64,000 nt of DNA from Amphiura filiformis (lineage: Eukaryota > Echinodermata > Ophiuroidea > Amphilepidida > Amphiuridae): the NCBI RefSeq assembly GCF_039555335.1, contig NC_092628.1, positions 73,968,713 to 74,032,712 on the forward strand, given 5' to 3'. This document shows, piece after piece, positions 43,193 through 54,196 of this stretch. A program made the translations under genes and the position numbers. Below the pieces are notes generated by a model. It did no database searches. It was not told the origin of the DNA and was given only the letters and a program-made list of their open reading frames with translations. Each line of letters starts with the position of its first letter. Within the stretch, counting starts at the first letter, position 1.

Positions 43193-46100
43193 ATGGCCGA
43201 TGAACCTGCTTGTTTGAGTTGGTCTTGTGAACAAGTCGCTAACTGGGTCGCTCAGCTAGGTTTTCCACAATATAAGGTAAACTAATATGTCGTGGTCATT
43301 CATTTTTGTATTTAGATGGATCACATGTATATTCAAAATTCACCATTTTCTCGATATGAAAGACATAAATTGGCAAGCCTGTCATGCATGGCTGTTGAAT
43401 TCGTCAGTCATGTCAGTCAGGCCACACAATCTGTGTTTATATTTACCTACACTGCAGTTTTTGGCAGAGAAGAATGGCATTGATTACACTTTGAGATCGT
43501 GCACAACGTGGGTCGGTAATTGACATGATTGAAGGGGAAAACAACAAAGCGCCCCATTCATAATATATGTCATTCATTAAAAAGGGCGCTCACATCAATC
43601 CGAGCAAGTGACTGACATTCTTCTCTTATACCAAGTGTAGGCCTACATTTGACACTACGGGCGCACAGAGTTTTTATGAGACATACTTACTTGTCCCGCA
43701 ATAACGGGAATTCCTTTAACAACCAGACTTTGCTGTCCTGCAATATCGGGTAATCCGGTCATATTAAACAAGACAATATGTTTTTATCATGCTTTTCGGG
43801 CTAAAGGATTGAGTCTCGCATTTTGTGAATAGCGCAATCGTGTTCAGCGTGAAAAGAACCCTAAGTTGATGTTGGTGGGGGGTTCAGTGTTCGATTTACC
43901 ACCTGCATACCTGCACCAGTGCATGTAACATTCCTTCTGTGCATGCAGCTTTTCACTACCTGCCTGCAAGCGTGCATGTACGATTTTAGCGCTAGCGATA
44001 TGACAAGGCAATATACAAAAGTAAACAAGCAGTCAGTCCGATTTGGAAAAACCCAATCTATTTTTAGCGCAATATCCTGACTTCATTAGAAGGGCTGGCG
44101 CAAATCGCGCAATTGACAATTCCCGATACCCCTATCACGTGAGAACTGTCACTTTTTTTCATTGACTTCCCTAGTCTCCTACACAGCCACTTTGCGTCGG
44201 TCTGATACTTATCGATCCTAACGAACATTCGAGATAGCCACATACAGTCTGGTCCGAGACTATGACTTCCCTTAGAGGGGCTAGCGTAATGTGACGTTAT
44301 CCACCAATTGACCTTTTCGGTAAATCCCATAACCCTTTGCGAGTACACCTGAGAACTCGTCATTTGACGTCACGCCGACTTGCAATGCGCAGTAACGATG
44401 TTCGATAAACGATGTGCGCGCATCGGCGCGAGCGGCGTGACGCAGAATGACAAGTTCTTAGGTGTACTCGCAAAGGCTTATGGGATTTACCGAAAAGGTG
44501 AATTCCCGATACCCTCGCACATGTAGAAGCTGTCATTTTCATTTCATTGAAAAAAAAGAACCGGAATTTAAACCGTGGGAAATATTTGTTTACGTACTGA
44601 AAATAATCACAATAATGTCCAGCAAAAAAGGAAATAGCTCAAAAAACACTTGCATCATTCTGGAAATCGTGCACCTCGTCGGCGACTAGTTCTAGAACAG
44701 ATGAAGCCACAGCATCCAGTGTTTTGGCTAAGAAATCGGCGAGTGATCGGCATAAAAATGACAATGACAGTGGAGCCGGGAATATTATTACAAGCTTAAC
44801 TGACAATGACCGTGATTCAATGTGATTTTATGTTTGCTTTAATTTTGGTGCATGCACACTTTTTGCTGTGCATGTAGAAATTTTGGGCTACATGCACCAG
44901 TGCAGGTAGGAAAAAATTTGTAAATCGGACACTGGGGGGGTTACGGTAAAATGGGATGTTACTGATATTTTGCTATTTCTTGTTTTCCATTGAAATATCC
45001 ATAGACAATTTGAAAAATGCAATACGTTTTTAGCAACGTAATATAAACAATTTTTTATTTGACTTATTTTAAACAAAATATATTTTATTTGTTCCAACAA
45101 AGAATTTCCAACAACTGAGGAGTCAAATTTTACTAGTACAGTTAATTTCCCGACTCCAAACAAAATTTATAAAAGTAATTTTTAACCACATGGCACATTC
45201 CACTGATACATTTTCAAAATATCGTGCTCACATTTGTGGAATTATTTATCGATAAGCGGTTCAAAAAAGTAGCATAATTTGCTGAAAACTGAATCAATTC
45301 CCACCGGGTTTTCTTTCAGTGGGTGCCATGATGCTTATTAATATTCTTACGTAAAAAGGTCATATGTTGCGTATTTGCATAATTCGGAAACTTCGCTGCT
45401 AAATTTCATTCATAAATCTAAAGTCAGAAGCTTTTTCCGACCGATAATGGTGGTGATGTCACCTAAAAATGAGCTAGCTGCGCTTGCGCCGAGTGAAAAT
45501 AACATCGGCCATTACACACTGCCGAATGCATACTTCAATTATGTCCTCTCATGGTAGTTTTCATGTTATAACAGGACTTCCTTCAATGACCGGACTTAAG
45601 GGTACGGTGGGTAATAGTAATTACGAATATTTAATAATGTCCGTTTATTGCAAGGCATCCTATAATGTAAGAAAGTCCGGTAAAAGTCTGTGCGCCAGCA
45701 CTGTTTGATCGAGAAGTCTATCCTTAATCCAGGCTACTGATAACCGACGATGGATATGAGGACAGAGCTTGGAGCCAGCTCAAATCGTGGCAGAATCAGT
45801 GAAGCATAACACCATGTAAAGCAGGAAATTTGTCAGTCAACAATACCGATCACAATGGGTGCATGCAGGGTCTTAGCTAGCCACCCGTCTGGCCGTCATT
45901 TTAGACGGGGAGTTTGCTCCTGGGACGGGCAAAATTAATGCCTTTGACAGATGCTATATTATAAATTGTATGTTTTGAGAAGCTAATTGACTTTCTTAGT
46001 AGACCCAATTTGTAGAACAAGGCCATATCAACACATATTTGAACTCTTTGAACCCCCAATAGGCTATAGACGTCTGGTAAATGTTTTAAAGGTCATATTA

Positions 46101-49100
46101 GGACAGGCAATTTTATTCAAATGACGGGCAACTCTCAATTTCTAGCTAAGACCCTGGGTGCATGGGTTATCATAGCACCCAAAATTTGCTCAAATGACAC
46201 GTCGCTGAATTTGAACATGGTTAATCTCTTAAAAATTAGCAAACTTTACTCTGAAAATACACATTTAAAGTCATCACATTAAATTTCGGTACCATTGAAC
46301 TTCACAAAAAATTGTTTTTATGTGTTTGAAAATTGGCGACGACTAAGTGACTGAAGTAGTTATTGTTCCATACTGTATCTCTATCAGGGTTCCCGTTAAG
46401 GGTTTTAAAATGTGCGTCATGTGTGACGCAAGTTTGCTGACAAGATTGAAAAAACTTGCGTCCAGGCAGATTTTTGTGCGTCCATCTGAAATTCACGATC
46501 AATCATACTGAGAGCTATACTGGGAAACGCAACGGCAACCCCTCGTTGCTAACACACATACCCCGGGTCTACCTCATCACATGTTGATTGTTAAAATAAA
46601 ATTTTCGCCGTGATATTCCATCTCCAGTCGCAATGATAATTTTTCTCATTTCTGCATCAGTTTTTGTCCGAAACATGGTCAGAAACAGCTGCAAAAACAT
46701 GCGCAAAGTCTGTCAATCTTTAGCAAATTTTCGTACTTTTACTTCCGGGTTTTACTTTAACTTCGATCCACGTGTTGTTGATGATGCAATAAAAGCTAAA
46801 ACACGCGCTGCCACAAATAATACAAAAAAAGGTTATCATTTGGATTTTGTCTTTAAAATTGCTTTTATTCATCGTAACAATAATACTAATAAAGGAAACG
46901 TAGATTATTTATGAAAAATAAACTTAAAATATTAAAACTGAATATTGTCAGGTTATGATAAATAACTAAATAAACATTAACTGCACGTCGTCAGTTCAGC
47001 ATGCTTTGTAAACAAACAATTGCATCAATTGGGACTTTCCCCATCAAACAGCGATCGCGACGGAAAGCATGCAAAAAGTGCACGATTTCCTGACGTTGCA
47101 TTTACAAATATTGCAGAATTTACTTCAATTCTTAGCAGGTTGGTCAAAATTTTGGGGCTTTTATTATCGTAAAAATAAAACAATTTCTTATTTTTATCAT
47201 CAATTAATGATTAAATTTCGAAGTTTTGTCTGCGTCCACATGGACGCAAAATACTTGATTAGCCATGTGAACTTGCGTCCAAATTTGTAAAATACGCGTC
47301 TGGACGCAATGACGCACACTAACGGGAAGCCTGGGCTGATATTCATAAAACCACGCTAGGCCTAGTTGACAGCTAAAATTGACTTTAGCAAGCTGCTAAG
47401 CCTAGCTGATTGCTAATTCTTATTCATAAAACCCAGTTAGAGTTAGCAACATTCTAAAATTTTGCCAAAACTTAGAGTTGATCTGGGGCAGCGCTAAGTC
47501 ACTAGTTGACAACTAGTCTTAATGATTTTGAACTAAGTTTGACATGATTTATTGTTTTAATTTCATATTAACTGTTGTCAATTATGAAAAATAATGTTCT
47601 CAGAATATTCTGTTTCTGAGGTCTTCAGTGTGTTTTACACATAAGAAACTGTCTTAAAAACACACAACAAATTTAGGGTGAATGAATAAACATTGAACTA
47701 AGCCAGTATTGTTTAACCAAATTTGCACAAGAAAATGATTATGATATAGCAAGTAATCTTTAGTTAAGCAGATATGTTCAATCGAAGCAATTCTGTTCAA
47801 TTGTTTGATACGTAAAATATATATTTTGGAGACATGTTACCAATGTTCTCTTTGGTAAAGATGCATGACTTATTTTCAATAACAAATTATATGTCAATTT
47901 GATAAAGATAAATCATGCTTGGCTTTTGTCAGGACAACAAGCAAGATATATCATATGCTATTAAATTATCTAATATTATTTACACAGTGTTGCTCATGAA
48001 GCTAAATGAGCAGCGTTAAGTGGATGCATGTTGTTTTCTATTTGATGAAGCAATATAGTATGTATAGTATGTTTTTACAACAAACCAAGGACTTAACATG
48101 TATATGAACTTTACTTGTTCAGAGTATCTTTTTAATTTAATTTGCCGTAACAACCTTGTAGGCCTATATAGCTTACAAAATACACATGTAATTTTATTAA
48201 CGAAATCTCAATGAAGACCATCAGCAATGAGTCATTACATTTTGATCATTTTGACTGTGGTTCAGAGCTCAAGTATAATAGACATGTATTATATAAGCCT
48301 ATTGTATTAGATGTTACACAACTGTTGAAGGCCATAGCACCCAAAACACCCAAATAAGTTATCAGCTAAATATTTCTAGTTGATAGCTAGTTAGCAAAGT
48401 GTTTAGCAAGGTTTTATGAATAAGAAATTAGTTGATTGTTACGTAGCTATCAACTAGTGGATTTAGCATCTTGCTAAGCACTAGTTGGTTGCTAATTTAG
48501 CAAGGCTTTATGAATATCGGCCCAGATCTCTATCCACACAGTTATATTGAGTCGTCGTGGACCTAACATTACGCAGCGTCTTTTGGAGGTTGCCTTAATA
48601 TTTTGAACAGTCTAATCTGTACACAATGCTCCCTACTGGAACCAGGCATATAGACTTAGAGAAGTCTACCTTTGAAATTGCTCACCGATAGCTTCATTTA
48701 ACATTATCAAAACAAAACTAGTAACTACATACCGGTATTTTAAGTTTAGACGAAATTAATTTGCGTGATGGAAAATGGATCTACAATTATAAGAATAGGC
48801 ATTTAGTTGATTGAAACATAAAAAATCATGGAATTATTCAATATTCAATATAATGTCAATGGGGTTTATTAGAAAGGATCCACGCAATGTATAGGGCCCG
48901 GTCCCTCAACTCAACACAAAAGTTGGCATATCAACCTATCAGAGTGACTCCGTAAGGAGTGTTGGACAGTATCAACATCAAAATCAAGACCATGAGAGAT
49001 ACCAAATCTTTCAAAGACCTCCTTTGCAATGATTTTTAATCAAATTTACCCCGTTTTCATGCAAAATCAAGGACAAAATTTGTCCAAAAAGAACTCCTTT

Positions 49101-50117
49101 TTTGTGGTTTTCAATGACTAGAATTTCAAACAGCCCTTTTCAATGACCAAAATTTCAAACACCCCTTCACAATGACACTAAAATATTGACATTAAATTAC
49201 CAGATTTTCCCAGGTAACCCTTTTATCGAAATTTTGCCAACAGTGCAAATTAAATACCCCTATTTTGCCTATTTCACAGTCCTCACTACTGGTAAAAAAT
49301 TACCCTCTTTACCCGGTATGTTACACAAAAGATGATGACCAATTCATGACATGTGACCATGGGTCTACTTCAATGAAGCATCATTATTCAATCCTTTTTT
49401 AATCTCATTTCTGTTACAGGAGTGTTTTACAAGAAATTTAATAGATGGTAGAAAGCTGATATTAATAGATGCATCTCATTTACCTCAGCTTGGAATCACA
49501 GATTTCAAACATATTCAGGTAAGCTATAAAAAGCATCAACTAGCACTGAGTACACCACTGATCATGTCGGTATAAGCCCGTAGTTTACTGCAACTGTAAG
49601 TCCATCTCTAGTCCCTACTCCAATTCCAGAAACAGACATCACTCATTTTTTTGGATTAAAAATTCAAAATTTTGGAAATTTTTGGAAATAAGGGTCAAAA
49701 ACATGCATTTGTAGGTTGTTTTGTACATTGCATGACAATCAAGCAAAGACTTGTACAAAGACTAATTTGAGGTTATTAAGCATTCTATTTTGGGAAAACA
49801 CATTTTCTAATCAATTTTATCAAATTGTGAGTAAGGGAAAACTGTTATTTCTACCAATTTTTCATCCTCAGTACCGTATTTTTCTTTCTTTCTTCCAGTT
49901 CATATCACAATGCGTTCGGCAGATGTTAGAAATTGAAGATCCTGACTGGAGTCGTAGCATCTCATTACCGCACAGGGAGCCGCTGGGGATGTATCTGGAA
50001 AGGAAAAGCATCACTGGATACAAAGCAGACAATCTCACATTTAATAAGTACCAGAAAGAAGTTAGGAGAGATGAGTTGGCATTCCATGCTGGAGCTAAAC
50101 TGGTTATACCAAAATAA
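43193..50117 (+). CDS. SAMD15: SAM-domain protein, SAMD15-like, three exons, 133 aa
   Basis: Exons 43193-43276, 49420-49518 and 49899-50117 join in phase 0 with GT-AG borders to give 133 aa ending in TAA. The start MADEPACLSW is the first Met of the exon. Residues about 8-75 form a sterile alpha motif domain: WSCEQVANWVAQLGFPQYK, then ECFTRNLIDGRKLI, then LPQLGITDFKHIQ. After it come QMLEIEDPDWSRSISLPHRE and GMYLERKSITGYKADNLTF, which match the C-terminal half of vertebrate SAMD15 as I remember it. SAM domains bind other proteins; the cellular role of SAMD15 is not established. Vertebrate SAMD15 has a long N-terminal region that is absent here. Intron 1 is 6.1 kb and holds several transposons. 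A variant poly(A) signal ATTAAA lies at 50251. No membrane segment or signal peptide is seen. The symbol is by motif resemblance only. Confidence 0.86.
43885..44934 (+). mobile_element. hAT element relic, 1,050 bp, perfect 8-bp target duplication
   Basis: Ends CAGTGTTCGATTTAC and CAGTGTCCGATTTAC (inverted). GGGGGGTT is duplicated exactly at 43877-43884 and 44935-44942. Sub-terminal GTGCATG/ACCTGCA repeats lie at both ends, and a second inverted pair inside (about 44307-44375 and 44433-44502). From 44615 on the plus strand a broken frame reads MSSKKGNSS and, after a frameshift in an A-run, KKTLASFWKSCTSSATSSRT. Basic and Ser-rich sequence before a short SFW-type motif is what the N-terminus of many hAT transposases looks like. 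The catalytic region is absent. In SAMD15-like intron 1. Confidence 0.82.
45866..46156. mobile_element. hAT-type MITE, CAGGGTCTTAGCTAG ends, copy 1
   Basis: 291 bp. The 8-bp target duplication GGTGCATG at 45858-45865 and 46157-46164 is exact. The copy at 51043-51332 is about 95% identical in the same orientation. Non-coding, in SAMD15-like intron 1. Confidence 0.93.
46385..47333. mobile_element. hAT-type element, CAGGGTTCCCGTTA ends, interrupted at its right edge
   Basis: Ends CAGGGTTCCCGTTA and CAGGCTTCCCGTTA (inverted). Many GCGTC/GACGC motifs near both ends. ATCTCTAT at 46377-46384 recurs not next to the right end but at 48526-48533, beyond the following element. The second element therefore inserted at this one's right edge and pushed the duplication away. 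No intact transposase. Confidence 0.75.
47334..48522. mobile_element. Harbinger-like non-autonomous element, 1.19 kb
   Basis: Ends GGCTGATATTCATAAA and GGCCGATATTCATAAA (inverted). Sub-terminal CTAGTTG/TTAGCAA motifs occur in both orientations at both ends (47360-47530 and 48355-48505). Flanks CTG (47331-47333) and CAG (48523-48525) may be a 3-bp duplication with one change. No gene inside. Confidence 0.65.
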
Positions 50118-51042
50118 CATTTGTGTTGTAGACACTTGTACTTCAAAAGTGAACAATCTGACAATGTAGTGAATATCATGCGGAGATTTAATTGATTGAC
50201 AGTCCCCTGCGAAAGCTGAAATGTTTGAAGTATTATAAGTCATCATCAATATTAAAAGGAATTGGTTTATATGAATGAATGTCATGTTTGTTTTTATGTG
50301 GATAAGGAGTGAATCTAAGAACCTGTGACAAATCCTTTCAAAATTATGTAAGCAGCAAGAAAGCTGCCATATTCACTGTCTTGGAAGAATTTTACTTAAA
50401 ATATTTTTGTATTACTCCAGGGAACTTTGCTTATGAAATATGAAATAAGTTATCACTTTTATCACATGAATTCCATTTATTACAGATGATTGTTCTTACT
50501 TGATAACATCATACATGTACATTACATATTGTAAGTCATCATTGATAATGTGTCTGCAGAATTCAATACCTGAATATGAAAAGGGTCCAGGCTCCAGGCC
50601 CATTTTGAAAATTTGTCCTTGTCATCTCAATGAGACCAATGATGATTCCTTCTTTGTAACAACTAGTATGTATCATAATCAGATATGGTTATGATATACT
50701 AGCAGTTTGCTTTTGAAACTATAAATGTTGTCATCTTTAGTTTCATCTCAAATGACAAAGACAAATTTCCCAAATGGACTTGGGCACTTTTCATATTCAG
50801 ATACAAAGCGATTTGTGTGTACTAGTTTTTCCTGTATATTATGTACTTATAGCACGGTCGTGACAGTGCAAGAGAAAATCATCACCTTGATTATATTAAT
50901 ATTTATATTTGTATATACCTATTAACCATGAAAATAATTTATTGCAGTTATTTCAAAGTATAACCATAATTATGACCAAAAGAAAATGAAGTAAGAAAAG
51001 TTTGTATGTGGATGTGGTGGATGTGATGTACAGACTGCACAG

Positions 51043-51332
51043 CAGGGTCTTAGCTAGCCACCCGTCTGGTCGTCATTTTAGACGGCCAGTTTGCTCCTGG
51101 GACGGGCAAAATTAATGCCTTTGACAGATGCTATATTGTAAATTGTATGTGTTGAGAAGCTAATTGACCTTTTTAGTAGACACAATTTGTAGAACAAGGC
51201 CATATCAGCACATTTGAACTCTTTGAACCCCCCAATGGGCTATAGATGTCTGGTAAATGTTTTAAAGGTCAAATTAGGACAGGCAATTTTATTCAAATGA
51301 CGGGCAACCCTCAATTTCTAGCTAAGACCCTG
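51043..51332. mobile_element. hAT-type MITE, CAGGGTCTTAGCTAG ends, copy 2
   Basis: 290 bp, near-identical to 45866-46156. CTGCACAG is duplicated exactly at 51035-51042 and 51333-51340. It lies downstream of the SAMD15-like gene. A third, decayed relative in reverse orientation is seen around 57430-57570 (GACGGGTG, GGAGCAAACT, GGCATTAATC). Confidence 0.93.
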
Positions 51333-51602
51333 CTGCACAGAGTGGATTTGGTTGTACATCAAGTGAACTTGGGGACTCAGATGGCTGAATATATCTGAAT
51401 GACATTCACATACCACGTCACCCTCAAAACTGCAGGTTGTAAATGTATGTATATGTTTGTAAACACCAACCAACAAGGACACACACAGAAAATCACTGTA
51501 CAACAGTGGACGTGTGGTTCTAGGTGTAAAACACCAAAAGAAAGCTTCAAATCAATATAGCTATTAGCTAATGAGTCTCACTTGGATAGTATACAAAAAT
51601 GT

Positions 51603-51737
51603 ACAAATACAACATGGTATAGAGGGAAGTAGTGGAAAATACTGGTCCCGAGGTGTTGGATGATTGGGTCCCAATCATCCAACACCAAGGGACCAGTATT
51701 TTCCACTACTTCCCGAAAATAACCATGTAGTATTTGT
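51603..51737. repeat. 135-bp near-perfect palindrome (foldback)
   Basis: Arms 51603-51668 and 51670-51737 fold around a single T at 51669. The inner 17 bp (GGTGTTGGATGATTGGG) and a 25-bp block starting GGAAGTAGTGGAAAATACTG pair perfectly. The outer ends pair as ACAAATACAACATGGT against its complement with one mismatch. It lies 2 bp from the recombinase element's left inverted repeat. Confidence 0.85.
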
Positions 51738-52116
51738 TTTACTATACCTCATAAATATTTACTATGATAATTTGCTATAAAATGATAATTTGACCTTACC
51801 TTATCATCATGTCCATGGCAGCCACGTAGCCTCCGAAGAAAACAAGTTTAATGTTGCACTTTGCTGTGCTTGGACATGTTGTACAATATTATTCACAACA
51901 GTTTCCAAAAGTTTGCTAATATAAGCATAAGTTCATTCTAAATATTACCAAAAAGTCAAATGCTCAACTTCAAATCCAACAGCAATAAATCCAACAGTGA
52001 TAAAAACCGAAGTCCAACAGTAAACATCCGTTGCAAAAGTAGTAACACGTAAACAGTTTTAAAGTCATTGAAATGCAAGAAAAAAATATACAGTCTCCTT
52101 TTGATGCGTTTTTCTT

Positions 52117-52392
52117 TTACGCATGGTAGATATTTACTTGACAGTTAAAGCTGGCAGTTGATGCCTTTTGATTCACTTGACGTGTGACATCGATATTCAA
52201 GCCAAGAGCTGGGGCCATTGGCGAGTTGGTCAAGTCGCTTAGAATTTGGTCTTCTTGGGAATCTGACAAAAGCTGCAACTCGAAAGTTGGCTCTGCATCT
52301 GTAGTAGAGATGCTGGGAACAGACGTTGTGGGTCTAGTTGAGGTGCTAGGCGCGGAACTAGCATTAGCAAGACTAGGGTTAGGCCCGGGCCG
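52117..52392 (-). pseudogene. 3' continuation of the recombinase frame beyond two in-frame TAG codons
   Basis: Directly downstream and in the same frame as the recombinase, after TAG at 52402-52404 and 52393-52395, the frame is open for about 91 codons to TAA 52117-52119. Composition looks coding: Ser/Thr/Pro-rich (SSAPSTSTRPTTS), then acidic (LLSDSQEDQILSDLTNSP), ending in SFNCQVNIYHA. Recombinases of this family often have a low-complexity C-terminal tail. A GTAAGC donor sits just before the TAGs and an AG just after the second one, but removing that 38-nt stretch would break the frame. The simplest reading is two nonsense changes within a GCCTAG-rich stretch; read-through is possible but not shown. 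Confidence 0.6.
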
Positions 52393-52401
52393 CTAGGCAT
52401 G

Positions 52402-53526
52402 CTAGGCACTGAAGGCGAAGATAAGCTTACCGCACTGTTGTCTGTTGGACCCCCCGTAAGCCAGTGATGACAAGCTTTCACTCATCTTTCGCTTTTGGCT
52501 ATTACCGGTGCGACTGTAGCTTCGAATGCTGGCTTCTGACTTGTGCCCTGTAATACTCATGATGTGCCTGGCTTCAAAGCCAGCTTGATCCAATGTGGTC
52601 ACATTTGTTGCACGAAGGCAATGGTTCGTGTAAATTTGCGATTTTTTAGCTTCAATTGATATATTCCTCATCTTATTATACAGTGTGTTTTTGCCCATCG
52701 GCGCGTTGTCATGACTGTCCTTCAATTGACATGCCTCTTTCGGTCGTTGCCAAAAGGCGTTGCAACCAGGGTTAAGATGGCTTATATATCTTTCAAATGC
52801 TTGCACGGGACAATTCTCTGGAAACTGTGGCGTTTCATACATGAGACCTGCGTGACTTTTTTCATCATCAACATGGTGATTTTTTGTCAGGCGATCTCTG
52901 ATGCGTGTAACATAACGACGGTTGTTAGCATCCACTTTGACTTGGAACTCGTCTTTCTCCATCTCTCGCAGATTCTCACGGCCACGCTGACTCATAAAAA
53001 GCATGATGTCAATGAAGACTTTATTCATGAGACCTCTTGGTGTGTTCTGATTCAAGGCATCACTTGGTCTGATTTTCTGCATATCTTGCGGCTCAATTGG
53101 TTGCTTGTGATTGACGGCAGCTTTCCCTTCGTCTTTCAGCTTAACAACCATGGCAGCAAACATCTCATTTGCATCTTTAAATGCACTGTCATTCACAATG
53201 TCAAATTTCCTGAGCTTGGAAAAATGCTTCTGAAGCCCATACCTGATGGTTTGCATAGACTTCTTTGCATAAAAGTCTCCTTTCTGAGTACGAATCTCTG
53301 CGTAAAACTGTCGTAAAAAGATGCACAAGTCCTCTTCTTTGAGCTGCTCAATTTCTGTAATATCATTCCCTTTGCTTGCACAGTACGATGAAAAAGTTAC
53401 CACGGCTTTCTCGACGATTTTCTTCGTTTGTTTAGCATCTTTTCCATCCAAAATGTTTTGCAAATCCACTTCTGACAGCACTGCAAACCTGTCTGCAGCC
53501 GGCACCGCCATTGTCACTGTTAACAC
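52402..53526 (-). CDS. Crypton-type tyrosine recombinase (KIAA1958/QRICH1-like, DUF3504 family)
   Basis: An uninterrupted 374-codon frame encodes a tyrosine recombinase of the kind carried by Crypton DNA transposons and by the domesticated KIAA1958/ZMYM/QRICH1 genes. Residues about 35-135 are a helical core-binding region. The catalytic set is present: Arg in FMSQRGREN (about 181-183), H-x-x-R in NHCLRATNVTTL (302, 305), His in ITGHKS (328) and the nucleophile Tyr in SIRSYSR (337). These enzymes cut and rejoin DNA through a Tyr-DNA intermediate. Start choice: MLTVTM or the second Met (MAVPAADRF). The frame stops at TAG 52402-52404, but the same frame stays open after a second TAG down to 52117. 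It lies inside perfect 22-bp inverted repeats (51740-53832), unusual for Cryptons as described. No second element gene is seen. It could be an element gene or a recently dead copy. Confidence 0.9.
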   Translation of the reverse strand: MLTVTMAVPAADRFAVLSEVDLQNILDGKDAKQTKKIVEKAVVTFSSYCASKGNDITEIEQLKEEDLCIFLRQFYAEIRTQKGDFYAKKSMQTIRYGLQKHFSKLRKFDIVNDSAFKDANEMFAAMVVKLKDEGKAAVNHKQPIEPQDMQKIRPSDALNQNTPRGLMNKVFIDIMLFMSQRGRENLREMEKDEFQVKVDANNRRYVTRIRDRLTKNHHVDDEKSHAGLMYETPQFPENCPVQAFERYISHLNPGCNAFWQRPKEACQLKDSHDNAPMGKNTLYNKMRNISIEAKKSQIYTNHCLRATNVTTLDQAGFEARHIMSITGHKSEASIRSYSRTGNSQKRKMSESLSSLAYGGSNRQQCGKLIFAFSA

Positions 53527-53832
53527 CGAAAAATTTTGTATTTTTTATTTCTGTTGTTGTCGTCTGATCTCTCCGCTTTAACTCAACTACCTATTTCAAA
53601 GTTCCGAATGTAGCGTAATGGCAATTTTGAACTTTGCATGTGGGCCTTAGTGGGGGATGATATGAGGTGTGGTAGTAGATTTTGTAGTACATTTTGGATA
53701 GCACATTTTCCCCCGCGTACGCATAATCGCACAGGCGCGGGGAAGTAGCGAAAATACCGTACTCGGACGCTGGCGTTATTAACCAATATAAAGATGTCTG
53801 GATTACCTAATAAATATTTATGAGGTATAGTA

Positions 53833-54195
53833 ATACACATTTACCATATCCACAGTAAGGTGAAAAACTCTGTGTGTGTCCATGGTTGCATAGTAACTCT
53901 TATTATGCAAGTAGTATTTTTCAAGTAATCATTTGCTGTTTTGTGATCTTGTGCATGCAAAAAATAAATTATTGCAGCCCTATGAACTTGACCAATGTTA
54001 ACTAGCTGTACTACAAGATGACCCTTGTGATGAAACCAAATGAGCAAAATTACATTGATATCCTTCAACAGTATTTATGAGAAACACAATCAGCATTTTA
54101 CCCCCTCCCTAAAGAAACTACAGTCCAACCTGTTTTAATGGCTATGATGGGACCAAGCATCAGGCGGAAAATGAAATATCTGGATATAAAGTGAA
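53833..54195. other. No gene or repeat recognised
   Basis: A/T-rich flank right of the recombinase element. Only short frames. Confidence 0.4.
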
Positions 54196-54196
54196 G

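Larger units (their letters stand above)
51740..53832. mobile_element. Tyrosine-recombinase element bounded by perfect 22-bp inverted repeats
   Basis: Positions 51740-51761 (beginning TACTATACCTCATAAATA) recur as an exact reverse complement at 53811-53832. The 2,093 bp between them contain one gene, the tyrosine recombinase on the minus strand. No clear target duplication flanks the repeats. A near-perfect 135-bp palindrome abuts the left repeat at 51603-51737. A partial match to that palindrome's arm (GGAAGTAG.GAAAATAC) lies inside the right end at 53741. Described Cryptons have no long terminal inverted repeats, so the boundaries may belong to another element that carries or was invaded by the recombinase. 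Confidence 0.6.

Noticed and set aside
46633-46914. 93-codon frame inside the CAGGGTTCCC hAT element as a transposase piece
   Set aside because: No hAT motif visible; too short to support.
52711-53316. 201-codon plus-strand open frame
   Set aside because: It is the antisense shadow of the tyrosine-recombinase gene and has no recognisable domain.
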